64,000 nucleotides of DNA from Bowmanella denitrificans (GCF_039522935.1 NZ_BAAAEI010000024.1:61172-125171); one strand, 5' to 3'. Shown: positions 8,750 to 18,047, counted from the stretch's first letter. A program made the numbers and translations. The notes: generated by a model not told the origin, from the letters alone.

Positions 8750-9955
8750 TTACTTGGCGCCAGCGGCGGCCGGTTGCTGTCCGGCCAGTACTACCGGCAT
8801 GCCTGGGAAGAAAATATGCGCCATACCATCCACGATAACCTGATCGCCAGCTTTCAGACCATTGTGGATTACCCAACTATTCTCGATACCATTGGCGGTT
8901 TCCTGGCGCACCCATTCCCCCACTTCCACCGGGGCAGGTTGGGCGATGGAGCCTTGCTCGCCTTTGGCCATCAGGTACACATATTTACCGGTACCGCTGT
9001 CCAGCACCGCACGCTGTGGCACCACAAAGGTATTTTCGCGACTGGCGCCTTCCAGCACCACGCGTACAAACTGGCCTGGACGTAATTTAAAATCAGGATT
9101 AGGCACAATGGCCTGCAATTCAGATGTGCCGGTCATGGTATTGATACGCACGTCACGGAAATTCACTTCACCCACATGTTCATAGAAAGAACCATCTTGC
9201 AGTTTGATACGGGTTTTCCAATGGCCATCTTTGGGCAGGGTCAGCAGGCCATTTTCTGCATCTTTACGCATGGCTAACTGCTCCCGCTCTGACAAACCAA
9301 AGCGAATACGAATGGGATCAAGCTGGGTAACCTGGGTCAGCAATACATCCGGTCCCGGTACATAAGTACCCTCAGACACCTGTTCGCGTCCGGCCACTCC
9401 ATTTACCGGTGATTCCACCCGTGCATACTCCAGATTAAGCCGGGCATCCTGCAGCTTGGCCTCGGCCGATTTAACATCAGCCTGGGCAATTTCTTCTGCC
9501 GACATAGCGTTATCCAGATCCTGCTGGGAGACGCTGTTCTGCTTACGCAGTGGGGTCAGACGCTTGACATCACGACGGGCACTTTCGAGTCTGGCCTGTG
9601 CCGCCAGCAAATCAGCCTGGGTACGGGCTACTTCAACCTCAAAAGGCTTAAGATCCAGGGTAAACAATGACTGCCCCTGTTCAACCTTGTCACCTTCCTC
9701 GAAGTTGCGCGATTCGATAATGCCAGCCACCCGGGCACGGATTTCCACCTCTTTCGAGCCGGACAAAGTCGCCGGCAGCTCCAGGGCAAAAGGTACGGTT
9801 TGCGACTGCATGGTGCGCACTTCCACCGCTGCGGGTTGCATACCACCCATACCGCCACCCTGAGGCGACTGTTCACCGCAAGCGGTCAGAAAGCCAACCA
9901 GGGAAACCGCTGTTAGCTTAACGCAAAACGAAAAATTCCTTTTGTATTTACCCAT
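8750..9955 (-). CDS. RND efflux periplasmic adaptor lipoprotein
   Basis: Membrane-fusion subunit of the second RND pump, 401 residues with the start at 9955. The signal peptide ends in a lipobox (FLTAC), predicting lipid anchoring. A Gly/Met-rich linker follows, then the hairpin and lipoyl halves typical of the family (RVAGIIESRNFEEGDKVEQGQSL region). An in-frame codon at 10042 would add 29 hydrophobic residues and overlap the operator region, so 9955 is preferred. The C-terminus is Ala/Gln-rich. The divergent TetR gene at 10134 is the likely regulator. Confidence 0.92.
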   Translation of the reverse strand: MGKYKRNFSFCVKLTAVSLVGFLTACGEQSPQGGGMGGMQPAAVEVRTMQSQTVPFALELPATLSGSKEVEIRARVAGIIESRNFEEGDKVEQGQSLFTLDLKPFEVEVARTQADLLAAQARLESARRDVKRLTPLRKQNSVSQQDLDNAMSAEEIAQADVKSAEAKLQDARLNLEYARVESPVNGVAGREQVSEGTYVPGPDVLLTQVTQLDPIRIRFGLSEREQLAMRKDAENGLLTLPKDGHWKTRIKLQDGSFYEHVGEVNFRDVRINTMTGTSELQAIVPNPDFKLRPGQFVRVVLEGASRENTFVVPQRAVLDSGTGKYVYLMAKGEQGSIAQPAPVEVGEWVRQETANGIENSWVIHNGLKAGDQVIVDGMAHIFFPGMPVVLAGQQPAAAGAK

Positions 9956-10042
9956 AGGAGCACCGATAGTAGAGAAGCTGGACCGAATAACCTTATAAAA
10001 GCTCAGGTTATGAGACAATAACAACAGATATAATAACGGCAT

Positions 10043-10068
10043 TAAAGTACACGATCACGTATACTTTA
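10043..10068. promoter_or_regulatory. Palindromic operator between second RND operon and its TetR gene
   Basis: Arms TAAAGTACACG and CGTATACTTTA (one mismatch in 11) flank a 4-bp centre. The site lies in the divergent intergenic region, 66 bases upstream of the TetR start at 10134 and 88 bases upstream of the adaptor start at 9955. A TATAAT at 10029-10034 reads toward the TetR gene. It differs from the AcrR-type box at 269-294, so the two pumps appear to be controlled separately. Binding by the neighbouring regulator is inferred. Confidence 0.6.
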
Positions 10069-10133
10069 GCTATTCGTTTATTCGTTTCAAAATGTATCGG
10101 CATCCTGCCGAACGCATTACAGAGGAGTTTAGT

Positions 10134-10742
10134 TTGGGTCGAAGTGATGAGAAGCACAATGATATTTTGTGTGCAGCGATCCGGGAGTTTTGCGAAAAAG
10201 GCATGATGGCCACGACCATGGAAGCCATTGCCTGCCGCGCCAGTGTCTCCAAAAGAACTCTGTACAAACATTATCCATGTAAGGAAGATTTGCTGGACGC
10301 CGTGGTTGACCTGTTACTGGAGCGGGTTGAACCGTTGCAAAAACTGGCATTTGATCCTAACCGCTCCCTGGCGGAGCAACTGCAGGAACTCAGTCAGAAA
10401 GTGCTGCAATTGCTTTGTGACGAGCACTATTTGCGTTTATCCAAAATAGTGATAATCGAATCCATGCGCTCGGAAAAAGAAGCCACCCGCCTGAATGACA
10501 AATTCGCGGATTGTGAAAAAGACATGCATAACTGGTTTATCCAGGCGTCTGAGGCCGGGGCGCTGGGCAATTTTGAGCCAGGCATGGCGGCCGCCTTTTT
10601 CTACGGCGCCATCAAAGAAGTGGCTTTCTGGGATCAGGCTATCTGCTGGAAGCCATTGCTGAACAAAGCCGAAGCAGAAAAACTACTGGAGCAAAGTTGC
10701 AGATTCTTTCTCGCTGCGATTGCTAGTAACCAAGGCATGTAA
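10134..10742 (+). CDS. TetR-family regulator of the second RND operon
   Basis: The protein has 202 residues, with an N-terminal TetR helix-turn-helix (TMEAIACRASVSKRTLYKHYPCKEDLL) and a C-terminal ligand-binding domain of the AefR-like kind. I place the start at a TTG codon at 10134, because AGAGGAG at 10121-10127 is correctly spaced for it. The in-frame ATG at 10092 has no ribosome-binding site. The gene is divergent from the adaptor/pump operon and probably controls it through the palindrome at 10043-10068. The use of TTG suggests low regulator levels. Confidence 0.85.
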   Translation: MGRSDEKHNDILCAAIREFCEKGMMATTMEAIACRASVSKRTLYKHYPCKEDLLDAVVDLLLERVEPLQKLAFDPNRSLAEQLQELSQKVLQLLCDEHYLRLSKIVIIESMRSEKEATRLNDKFADCEKDMHNWFIQASEAGALGNFEPGMAAAFFYGAIKEVAFWDQAICWKPLLNKAEAEKLLEQSCRFFLAAIASNQGM

Positions 10743-10751
10743 CCCAGAAGG

Positions 10752-11105
10752 CTAATCAAAACTGACCTTGTTTATTTCGGAGCATAAATACAACAAGGTC
10801 GCCCCATAGACATAAGGGTTTTTGTCTTGCTCTATGCAGTAGTAGCGCTGGAAGTGTTCCAACTTAGTGCGGCTGGACAGAATATCCATCACATAGTCTT
10901 TTTGATAATCGTTCATGGCCGATATATGCGGCCTGACCCTTTCCTGCAGTTCATTCAGCTTTTGTCGCTCGGCCATACTGGCTATCTCTGTCATCCAGTC
11001 CGACAAACTGTCCTGCATATCGCCCAGCCAATACTGCACAAATGACGATCGCAGGATGACCACCAACAGGGCAATTTCCAGAATAACAATAAAGGTGCGT
11101 TTCAT
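10752..11105 (-). CDS. Hypothetical protein with one N-terminal membrane segment
   Basis: The protein has 117 residues. One hydrophobic segment near the N-terminus (FIVILEIALLVVILRSSFV) follows a short basic end, suggesting a single-span anchor or uncleaved signal. The rest is soluble and charged, probably helical and periplasmic, with two cysteines near the C-terminus. I recognise no family. It converges on the TetR gene with a 9-base gap and no obvious terminator between. Codon use looks like its neighbours. Confidence 0.6.
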   Translation of the reverse strand: MKRTFIVILEIALLVVILRSSFVQYWLGDMQDSLSDWMTEIASMAERQKLNELQERVRPHISAMNDYQKDYVMDILSSRTKLEHFQRYYCIEQDKNPYVYGATLLYLCSEINKVSFD

Positions 11106-11542
11106 TGTGCTGCATCAATAACTCACTACGGTAAAAATCATACCTTAAACCAACAGAAAGGCACAGATTGCTTGATTATGCGGCAGAATAACTAGCCATG
11201 AGTATTTATTACTATCCCTTAAGGCCTAACTATCGAGATACACTGCAAGACAGTCATAATAGTCATTCAGCGACTTTGCCGGATAGCACAACTCATTGAC
11301 AATTAACAACATTTTAACAATAAATCAGCAAAAACTGGTTTATTCTTGTGGTAGATGTCCTTGCGTCGTGGCGATAAAAATTTATAATTTTCAGAAATTT
11401 TTGAAACTTCAAAAATTACGAAAGAGTGTAGCAAGCACAACTTGAATTACACTCTGTGTAGTAGCCAAGCAGGCTTTTGCAACTGCATATCGAAAGGGAA
11501 CAACAAAAAAAGATTCCCAATGCGAGACAGAGACCAGGAACC
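11106..11542. other. Long intergenic region before ccoG with a weak FNR-like site
   Basis: This is 437 AT-rich bases without a plausible gene. TTGACAATTAACAA at 11296-11309 matches 8 of 10 informative positions of the FNR consensus TTGAT-N4-ATCAA, and it also contains a -35-like TTGACA. An FNR link would fit a cytochrome oxidase assembly gene, but the match is imperfect. Confidence 0.3.
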
Positions 11543-12970
11543 ATGAGTGAAAGAATCCCCGTAAAAGACGTTTCGCCTGTACAAATTCATAAGCCGGATA
11601 GCCGGGAGCATGACAATAATTATTCCCCCCGCAGCCATATTTATGTGCGTGCGGTTAAAGGGCCGCTTGAAACCTTCCGCCGCTACTTCGGCTTTTTCTT
11701 TCTGGCCCTGTTTGCCCTGTTACCCTGGCTCAGATATAACGGTCATCAAGCCATTTTGCTGGACATTGGCGAACAGCGTTTCAATATATTCGGCCTGACA
11801 TTGTGGCCTCAGGACCTGACCATTCTGGCCTGGATCTTCATTATCGGCGCATTTGCCCTGTTCTTTGTCACCACCTTTGCTGGTCGCGTATGGTGTGGTT
11901 TTCTTTGTCCGCAAACCACCTGGACCTATATGTATGTGTGGTTTGAAGAAAAAATCGAAGGTAGCCGGCATCAGCGTATGAAGCTGGATGAACGGTCCAT
12001 GGACTTTGATAAATTCTGGCGCAAAAGCCTCAAACACTTGTGCTGGTGGTTGGTGGCAATACTGACCTCACTGACCTTTGTCGGCTACTTCACCCCCGTT
12101 GATACTTTATTTGTCGAATTCTTTACCCTGCAAACCGGTTTTTGGGTGAGCTTGTGGGTGTGGTTCTTCGCTGTTTGTACCTATGGCAATGCTGGCTGGA
12201 TGCGGGAAATCATGTGTACCCATATTTGCCCTTATGCCCGTTTCCAGTCGGTGATGTTTGATAAGGATACCTTCACCGTCACTTACGATACCAACCGAGG
12301 TGAGAAGCGTGGGCCAAGAGGCCGCAAAGTCAGCCGTGAAGCACTGGCTGCGGACGGTGTCGGCGACTGTATTGATTGCAGCCTGTGCGTGCAGGTTTGC
12401 CCAACGGGTATCGATATTCGCAACGGCTTGCAGTATGAGTGCATAAACTGTGGGGCCTGTGTGGATGCCTGTAATGGCGTAATGGATAAAATGGGTTACC
12501 CCAAAGGCCTGATCAGCTATACCACGGAAACGAAAGTAAAAGGTGGGCACACCCATATTGTCAGGCCCAAACTGGTGGGCTATGCCGTGGTTCTGTTGGT
12601 GATGGTCGGTTTTCTGGCGCTGGACCTGTTCACCCGTATCCCGTTGGATGTGGATATCATTCGTGATCGCAACCAGCTATACCGTGAAACCAATGACGGC
12701 CTGGTGGAAAACGTCTATACCCTGAAAATTCTCAATAAGTCGCAGCAGGACGGCCGTTATTTTATCACGGTCGAAGGCCTGGACGGGCACCGCCTGACCG
12801 GCAACCGGGAGTTCACCGTACATAGCGGTGAGGTATATGTCGAACCGATCAGCGTGGCAATCGACCCTTACCAGTTAGAAAGCAGCATCGTGGAAATCCG
12901 CATTAAGGTACAATCCCTGGACGATGAAGATCTGAATGTGGTCGCACCGACCAAATTCCTGTACCGCTAG
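11543..12970 (+). CDS. ccoG: Cytochrome c oxidase accessory protein CcoG (FixG/RdxA family)
   Basis: A membrane-bound polyferredoxin needed for assembly of cbb3-type cytochrome oxidase, probably in copper reduction (family knowledge). With the start at 11543 (AGGA just upstream) it has 475 residues. Several N-terminal membrane segments carry the WCGFLCPQT and CTHICPYARFQ motifs. A double 4Fe-4S module follows (C276, C279, C282, C286 and C300, C303, C306, C310), then a further membrane segment and a C-terminal Ig-like FixG domain. No ccoNOPQ or ccoI genes are nearby, so it is separated from its usual partners. The SrkA gene starts 7 bases downstream. Confidence 0.95.
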   Translation: MSERIPVKDVSPVQIHKPDSREHDNNYSPRSHIYVRAVKGPLETFRRYFGFFFLALFALLPWLRYNGHQAILLDIGEQRFNIFGLTLWPQDLTILAWIFIIGAFALFFVTTFAGRVWCGFLCPQTTWTYMYVWFEEKIEGSRHQRMKLDERSMDFDKFWRKSLKHLCWWLVAILTSLTFVGYFTPVDTLFVEFFTLQTGFWVSLWVWFFAVCTYGNAGWMREIMCTHICPYARFQSVMFDKDTFTVTYDTNRGEKRGPRGRKVSREALAADGVGDCIDCSLCVQVCPTGIDIRNGLQYECINCGACVDACNGVMDKMGYPKGLISYTTETKVKGGHTHIVRPKLVGYAVVLLVMVGFLALDLFTRIPLDVDIIRDRNQLYRETNDGLVENVYTLKILNKSQQDGRYFITVEGLDGHRLTGNREFTVHSGEVYVEPISVAIDPYQLESSIVEIRIKVQSLDDEDLNVVAPTKFLYR

Positions 12971-12977
12971 GAACCTA

Positions 12978-13949
12978 ATGTCCGATTTCAGTTTCCACAA
13001 TCTGACCCCGGATTTGATCCTGGATGCCGTTGAAAGTACCGGCATTCGGGTTGATTCCGGGTTACTGGCTTTAAACAGCTACGAAAATCGGGTTTATCAG
13101 TTTATCGACGAAGACCGGCATCGCTATGTGGCTAAATTTTACCGCCCCAATCGCTGGAGCTCAGAGCAAATTCAGGAAGAACACGATTTTGCCGAAGAGC
13201 TGCTTACGCAGGAGATCCCCATCGCTGCCCCCATGCGCTTGAATGGGCAAACCCTGCATCTTCATCAGGGCTACTATTTTGCCCTGTTCCCTTCGGTGGG
13301 GGGCCGTCAGTTTGAAGTAGACAATCTGGATCAGTTGGAATGGATGGGGCGCTTTATTGGCCGCCTGCATGCAGTGGCGGCCAGTCGCCCGTTTACGCAC
13401 AGACCGCAGATTGACCTGGACAGCTTCTTATTTGAGTCCAGGAAAGAACTTGAACACAGTACATTGGTACCAACTGCGCTGATGAATCCGCTGTTTACCA
13501 TTATGGACATGGTGATCGACAAGACCGCCAAGCAATACAAACCGGCTAAGCAAATCCGTCTGCATGGGGATTGCCACCCAGGCAATATTCTGTGGCGTGA
13601 CGAGCCCACTTTTGTCGATCTGGATGACTGTCGTATGGGTCCGGCGATACAGGATTTATGGATGATGTTGTCTGGTGACCGTCAGCAGCAGTTATTGCAA
13701 TTGGACACACTGGTCAACGCCTACGAAGAGTTTTTTGACTTCAACCACAAAGAACTCAGTTTGATAGAGCCACTACGCGCCATGCGCATGGTGCACTATA
13801 TGGCCTGGCTGAGCAGACGCTGGGAAGACCCGGCCTTTCCTCAGGCTTTCCCCTGGTTTGCCACCGACAAATATTGGGAACAGCAGATCCTGGCTTTGAA
13901 GGAACAATATGCCACCTTGCAGGAACCGCCATTGTCGCTGATGCCCTGA
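12978..13949 (+). CDS. srkA: Stress response kinase A (YihE/RdoA)
   Basis: A cytoplasmic Ser/Thr protein kinase of the aminoglycoside-phosphotransferase fold, linked to Cpx/envelope stress and cell survival in E. coli. The protein has 323 residues, close to the E. coli length. The catalytic motif is HGDCHPGN with D198, followed by the metal-binding FVDLDD. TAGGAAC lies right before the ATG at 12978; a frame to 12936 overlaps ccoG. In E. coli srkA is followed by dsbA. Here two dsbA genes lie 3.4 kb downstream, with btuB and glsB in between. Confidence 0.9.
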   Translation: MSDFSFHNLTPDLILDAVESTGIRVDSGLLALNSYENRVYQFIDEDRHRYVAKFYRPNRWSSEQIQEEHDFAEELLTQEIPIAAPMRLNGQTLHLHQGYYFALFPSVGGRQFEVDNLDQLEWMGRFIGRLHAVAASRPFTHRPQIDLDSFLFESRKELEHSTLVPTALMNPLFTIMDMVIDKTAKQYKPAKQIRLHGDCHPGNILWRDEPTFVDLDDCRMGPAIQDLWMMLSGDRQQQLLQLDTLVNAYEEFFDFNHKELSLIEPLRAMRMVHYMAWLSRRWEDPAFPQAFPWFATDKYWEQQILALKEQYATLQEPPLSLMP

Positions 13950-13963
13950 TGGCTGACTGTCAG

Positions 13964-13990
13964 ACCAGTTGAATCCAACTGGTTTTTTTA
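13964..13990 (+). terminator. Rho-independent terminator after srkA
   Basis: An 8-bp perfect stem ACCAGTTG/CAACTGGT (13964-13971, 13976-13983) with an AATC loop is followed by seven T. Confidence 0.9.
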
Positions 13991-14017
13991 TAGCTATCCT
14001 TTATAATCCGCCCTGAT

Positions 14018-14178
14018 TAAGGTGTCTTCTGTAATAAAAGAAGGTGAAACGGGAAGTCATTTGACGCTGCCCCCGCAACGGTACGCAAGAATCGGGATCA
14101 CTATGCCACTGTAGCCAAGCGCTATGGGAAGGCGATCCCTGAGCCAGTCAGGCACTTGCCAGCCCGGAGACCGGCCTT
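14018..14178 (+). promoter_or_regulatory. Cobalamin riboswitch
   Basis: The region holds the ordered conserved blocks of the adenosylcobalamin riboswitch: AAGGTGAAACGGGAAG, then CTGCCCCCGCAACGGTA (the B12 box core), GCCACTG, GGGAAGGCG, and AGCCCGGAGACCGGCC at the end. A TATAAT at 14002-14007 could serve as promoter. Downstream, AATCCA (14179-14184) can pair with TGGATT (14203-14208), a possible expression-platform hairpin. It precedes a BtuB-like receptor gene, the classic target, where B12 lowers expression. Confidence 0.95.
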
Positions 14179-14290
14179 AATCCAATCAACGGCGCAAAGG
14201 GCTGGATTTAAATAGATCCATACTCAGACAATCCCATTGCCGCCACAGGAAACCAGCGCTCGGGTGGAGCGCCAACCTAGGCACAAAACT

Positions 14291-16213
14291 ATGCAATTCA
14301 AACACACAACTTTAGGGTTGGCGGTGTTCGCCAGCCTGTTCGGCACTTCTGCAGCTATTGCGCAGGACGATATTGAAACTATTAGCGTGATTGGCGCGCG
14401 CCAGCCGATAGAGCTGAGCCGCTTAAGCGCATCGGTGTCCGTTATTGATCGTGCAGAAATTGAAAATTCAGGCGCTATCAGTTTGTCAGATCTACTGCGC
14501 GGTCTGCCCGGTGTCAGCATCAGCCAGGATGGCGTTAAAGGTTCTCAAACTCAGGTGCGTTTACGCGGCAGCGAAGCCAATCATGTACTGGTGCTGGTAG
14601 ATGGTGTCGAAGTAAACGACCTGGGTGCCGATGGCGGTGTCAATTTTGCCCATCTCAATCCGGATAATGTGCAACGTATTGAATTGCTGCGCGGCCCACA
14701 AAGTGCGTTGTGGGGCAGTGCCGCAGTAGGTGGTGTCATCAGTATCACTACCCGGGAAGCACAAGGTAAGTTACAAGGTTCTTCCAAGCTTGAAGTGGGT
14801 CAGGACAGCAGTAAGAGACTGGCTGGTAGCCTGCAAGGTCAGAGCGAAAGTCTGAGCTACGCACTGGCGGCAAATCATTTTTCCACCAAAGGACAAAATA
14901 TCGCCCGAACCGGAGAGGAACGCGATGGCTATCGCAACAATGAAGTGTCAGCAAAACTGGGTTGGCTGCTTTCCGACGCATCTAAAGTGCTGCTTCAGTA
15001 TCGCAACCTGGACACGTTCAATGAGTACGATGGTTCTGACTATACTACGGGTCTAAGTACCGATGCTGACAACTTTACCCATGGCCGCTTCGCCAGTGGC
15101 AAACTGGAATGGCATTTTGCACCAGCTAACAGCGCCTGGAGTCAGACATTAGGTGTGCAGCACAGTCGCAATAACAGTATCAACTATAGCCCCGCCTTTG
15201 GTGGTGATGCCCAGTATCAGCAATCGGAAGTAGACAGTAATAAGCAGCGTTGGTTCTGGCAAAATAACCTCAGTTATGGCCAGGCTAACAGAGCCAGTCT
15301 GGTGCTGGAGCACGTAAATGAAGATTTCGAGCAAATTGCCCAGGCACAAAGCTGGGGCGATCCAAATCAACAGCAGGATAGCCACACCAATTCCATTGCG
15401 GCCGACATTCTTCATCAGCTCAATGACAGTCTGACCTTAACCGCAAGTGTGCGCCACGACAACAACCAGATATTCGATGATGCCCTTACCTATCGTATTG
15501 GTGGTACTTTTGATATCACCGCCGAATACAGCCTGTTTGTCAGCCACGGTAAGGCGGTTAAAAATCCCAGTTTTATCGAACGTTTTGGCTACACACCGGC
15601 CAGTTTTATTGGCAACTCTCATCTTGAACCGGAAGAGTCCAGCAGTTCAGAAGTAGGCCTGCGTGCCAATCTGTCTGCAGGCTGGCAGACAGAACTCAGT
15701 ATCTATCACACAGACCTTGAAAATGAAATAAATGGTTATGTGTTTGACACTGAGCTTGGCGGCGCAACAGCAAAGAATATTGTCGGTGAAAGTGCGCGTG
15801 ACGGTTTGGAATGGCAGCTTTCCGGTCAGTTAGCAAACCTGTCAGTAGATTTGAGTTATAGCTACCTTGATGCCAGGGAAGAAGACGGTCAGACGAATAA
15901 GATAGAAGTCCGTCGTGCCCGGCACTCAGCCAATTTAGTGCTGAATTATCCGTTCTTCGACAACAAAGCCAACATCTATTTACAGGCTAACTATCAGGGT
16001 ACACGTCAGGATGATTTCTTTGCCACCTTTCCAGCTACCCGGGTAGCGCTGAGTGCAGCCACCATAGTCAACGCAGCCCTGACCTTCAGGCCGGATCAAC
16101 ACTGGACCTTTGCTGTGCGTGCCGAGAACCTTTTTGACCATGAGTACGAAGAAGTGGTCGGCTATCAGCGTCAGGGCCGCACGGCTTACTTAAGTGCGGG
16201 CTACCAGTTCTAA
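14291..16213 (+). CDS. btuB: TonB-dependent vitamin B12 receptor, BtuB-like
   Basis: An outer-membrane receptor for cobalamin uptake powered by TonB. The protein has 640 residues from the ATG at 14291, with a signal peptide ending near AAIAQ. A TonB-box-like segment (DIETISVIGA) comes next. The plug domain has LLRGLPGVSI, QTQVRLRGSEANHVLVLVDGVEVND and RIELLRGPQSALWGS. A 22-strand-type barrel with alternating aromatic/polar residues follows, ending in an aromatic residue (AGYQF). The riboswitch directly upstream supports B12 as substrate. No btuCDF or tonB/exbBD genes are in the window. A strong terminator follows, so it is monocistronic. Confidence 0.92.
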   Translation: MQFKHTTLGLAVFASLFGTSAAIAQDDIETISVIGARQPIELSRLSASVSVIDRAEIENSGAISLSDLLRGLPGVSISQDGVKGSQTQVRLRGSEANHVLVLVDGVEVNDLGADGGVNFAHLNPDNVQRIELLRGPQSALWGSAAVGGVISITTREAQGKLQGSSKLEVGQDSSKRLAGSLQGQSESLSYALAANHFSTKGQNIARTGEERDGYRNNEVSAKLGWLLSDASKVLLQYRNLDTFNEYDGSDYTTGLSTDADNFTHGRFASGKLEWHFAPANSAWSQTLGVQHSRNNSINYSPAFGGDAQYQQSEVDSNKQRWFWQNNLSYGQANRASLVLEHVNEDFEQIAQAQSWGDPNQQQDSHTNSIAADILHQLNDSLTLTASVRHDNNQIFDDALTYRIGGTFDITAEYSLFVSHGKAVKNPSFIERFGYTPASFIGNSHLEPEESSSSEVGLRANLSAGWQTELSIYHTDLENEINGYVFDTELGGATAKNIVGESARDGLEWQLSGQLANLSVDLSYSYLDAREEDGQTNKIEVRRARHSANLVLNYPFFDNKANIYLQANYQGTRQDDFFATFPATRVALSAATIVNAALTFRPDQHWTFAVRAENLFDHEYEEVVGYQRQGRTAYLSAGYQF

Positions 16214-16231
16214 GCAGAACGACTCTACAAT

Positions 16232-16260
16232 GCCGGTCTTTTAATGACCGGCTTTTTTTT
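16232..16260 (+). terminator. Rho-independent terminator after btuB
   Basis: The stem GCCGGTC/GACCGGC (16232-16238, 16246-16252) is followed by eight T. Confidence 0.92.
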
Positions 16261-16307
16261 AAGTGGCATGCGGATTGTTCTGATTTAACTTCACGGTCAT
16301 AACAACT

Positions 16308-17243
16308 ATGGTTAATACGATGGATAAACCTGATTACCAATCACTGATAGATCTGTTAGCTCAAGGTGTGCAGCCCTATATAGGCCAGGGCAAGGTGGCA
16401 GACTATATTCCTGCTCTGGCAGATGTGGATGCCAGGCAATTTGCTATGGCCCTGGTCACCACTGACGGGCAATGTTACAGCACCGGGGATGAGCAGGCCC
16501 GTTTTACTATCCAGTCCGTGTCCAAAGCCATGACCCTGACGATGGCGCTGCAGCGGTATGGTGAAACCTTATGGCAGCGAGTGGGTAAGGAGCCATCCGG
16601 TACCGCGTTTAACTCTCTGACTCAACTGGAATTTGAACAAGGTATTCCACGCAATCCGTTTATCAATGCAGGCGCGCTGGTCACCTGCGATGCCCTGTAT
16701 TCAAGGTTATCCGCACCAGTGCATAGTATGCTGGAAACCTTTCGGGCTCAGGCCGGCAACCCCAAAATTGGTGTAGATGTCAAAGTCGCAGCCTCGGAAT
16801 ATGAGCATCGTCACCGCAATGCCGCCATGGCCCACTTAATGAAGTCCTTTGGTAATTTCCACAATAATGTGGACGATGTGCTTAAAGCCTATTTTAGTTA
16901 CTGTGCCATTGAGCTAAACATTGTCGAACTGGCCAAAGCTTACAGCTATTTATCTAACCAGGGTTATTGCCAGTTTTGTCAGCGACAAATTCTGTCGCCG
17001 CGCCAGACCAAGCAGTTAAATTCGCTGCTGTTTACCAGCGGTCTGTATGACGCAGCAGGAGATTTTGCCTATCGGGTGGGTATGCCGGGCAAATCTGGTG
17101 TATCCGGTGCCATCATCGCCGTTGTTCCCGGGCGCTTTACCGTTGCCGTTTGGTCACCCGGGCTGGATAGCGTAGGTAACTCTGTTGCAGGCATAGAAGC
17201 CCTGGCAGCGCTGTCAGATAAACTGGAGTTCAATGCGTTCTAA
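16308..17243 (+). CDS. glsB: Glutaminase (GlsB/YneH-like)
   Basis: Hydrolyses L-glutamine to glutamate and ammonia in the cytoplasm. The protein has 311 residues, with the serine beta-lactamase-like fold motif SVSK in FTIQSVSKAMTL, which carries the catalytic Ser. It also has GKEPSGTAFNSLTQLE and GIPRNPFINAGALV, and the C-terminal GMPGKSGVSGAIIAVVPG segment, all diagnostic of the family. Alignment with E. coli GlsB from memory matches from residue 1 (MVNTMDK versus MAVAMDN), supporting the start at 16308, although a second ATG at 16320 is possible. It stands alone behind a terminator. Confidence 0.93.
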   Translation: MVNTMDKPDYQSLIDLLAQGVQPYIGQGKVADYIPALADVDARQFAMALVTTDGQCYSTGDEQARFTIQSVSKAMTLTMALQRYGETLWQRVGKEPSGTAFNSLTQLEFEQGIPRNPFINAGALVTCDALYSRLSAPVHSMLETFRAQAGNPKIGVDVKVAASEYEHRHRNAAMAHLMKSFGNFHNNVDDVLKAYFSYCAIELNIVELAKAYSYLSNQGYCQFCQRQILSPRQTKQLNSLLFTSGLYDAAGDFAYRVGMPGKSGVSGAIIAVVPGRFTVAVWSPGLDSVGNSVAGIEALAALSDKLEFNAF

Positions 17244-17394
17244 GCTGTTGGTTCCTTACCGGGGAAATGCAGCTTTGCCCGTTAGATGAACGACAGCTGA
17301 CCGGCGACCAGCAGAAGGCTGCACCTAGTCGGCATTTGCCCAAAGCTGTGGTAACCTCTTGTGCGTTTTCTTTACCAATTAAGAGATTGTGCCG

Positions 17395-18018
17395 ATGAAA
17401 AAGCTGTTCAGCCTGCTGATACTGGTCCTTATGCTCCCCCTGCAAGCCTGTGCCCAGGAAATGTACAAGGAAGGCGAGCATTTTGAAGTTATCAACGATA
17501 AAGCTACCGATAAAGCTGAGGTGCTGGAGTTTTTCTCCTTCTGGTGTCCACATTGCCACGCGTTTGAACCGCTGGTAGCGCAAATGAAACAGAAGTTGGA
17601 TAAAGACGTTAGTTTCGAAAAAGTGCACGTTAACTTTATGAACTTCGCCAAAACTGAAACCCAGGATGAAGCCACCAAAGCCATGATGGTTGGCCGGGCA
17701 TTAAAACGCGAAGACGCCCTGAATAAAGCCATCTTTAACTATATTCATGTGCAACGCTCCCCCGTCACCTCCCTGAAAGATTTGGAAAACATCTTTATTA
17801 TCAATGGTGTTGATTCAGGTGAATTTGAAAAACTGGCCTCCAGTTTTGGTGTAAACAGCATGGTATCGAAGAACAACAAGGCCATTGAACAGTACCGCAG
17901 CCACCTGACCGGGGTACCCACCTTTATCGTCAATGGCAAATATAAGGCCAAATTTACCCGCGAGATGGGCCCGGACGATATGGTTGACCTGATTGTCTGG
18001 CTAAGTAAACAGAAGTAA
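17395..18018 (+). CDS. dsbA: Thiol:disulfide interchange protein DsbA (CPHC)
   Basis: A periplasmic dithiol oxidase that introduces disulfides into exported proteins and is reoxidised by DsbB. The protein has 207 residues. A signal peptide is followed by EMYKEGEHFEVI and the active site C51-P-H-C54 in FFSFWCPHCHAFEP, with the cis-Pro loop GVPTFIVNGKY. The signal region ends LQACAQE: cleavage after ACA is expected, but the Cys19 context loosely resembles a lipobox. The ATG at 17395 follows an AAGAGA site. Its own terminator separates it from the second dsbA-like gene. Confidence 0.93.
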   Translation: MKKLFSLLILVLMLPLQACAQEMYKEGEHFEVINDKATDKAEVLEFFSFWCPHCHAFEPLVAQMKQKLDKDVSFEKVHVNFMNFAKTETQDEATKAMMVGRALKREDALNKAIFNYIHVQRSPVTSLKDLENIFIINGVDSGEFEKLASSFGVNSMVSKNNKAIEQYRSHLTGVPTFIVNGKYKAKFTREMGPDDMVDLIVWLSKQK

Positions 18019-18026
18019 TGTGGTAA

Positions 18027-18047
18027 GGGACCGGCAGGTCCCTTTTT
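18027..18047 (+). terminator. Rho-independent terminator after first dsbA
   Basis: The stem GGGACC/GGTCCC has a GGCA loop and is followed by five T. Confidence 0.85.
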
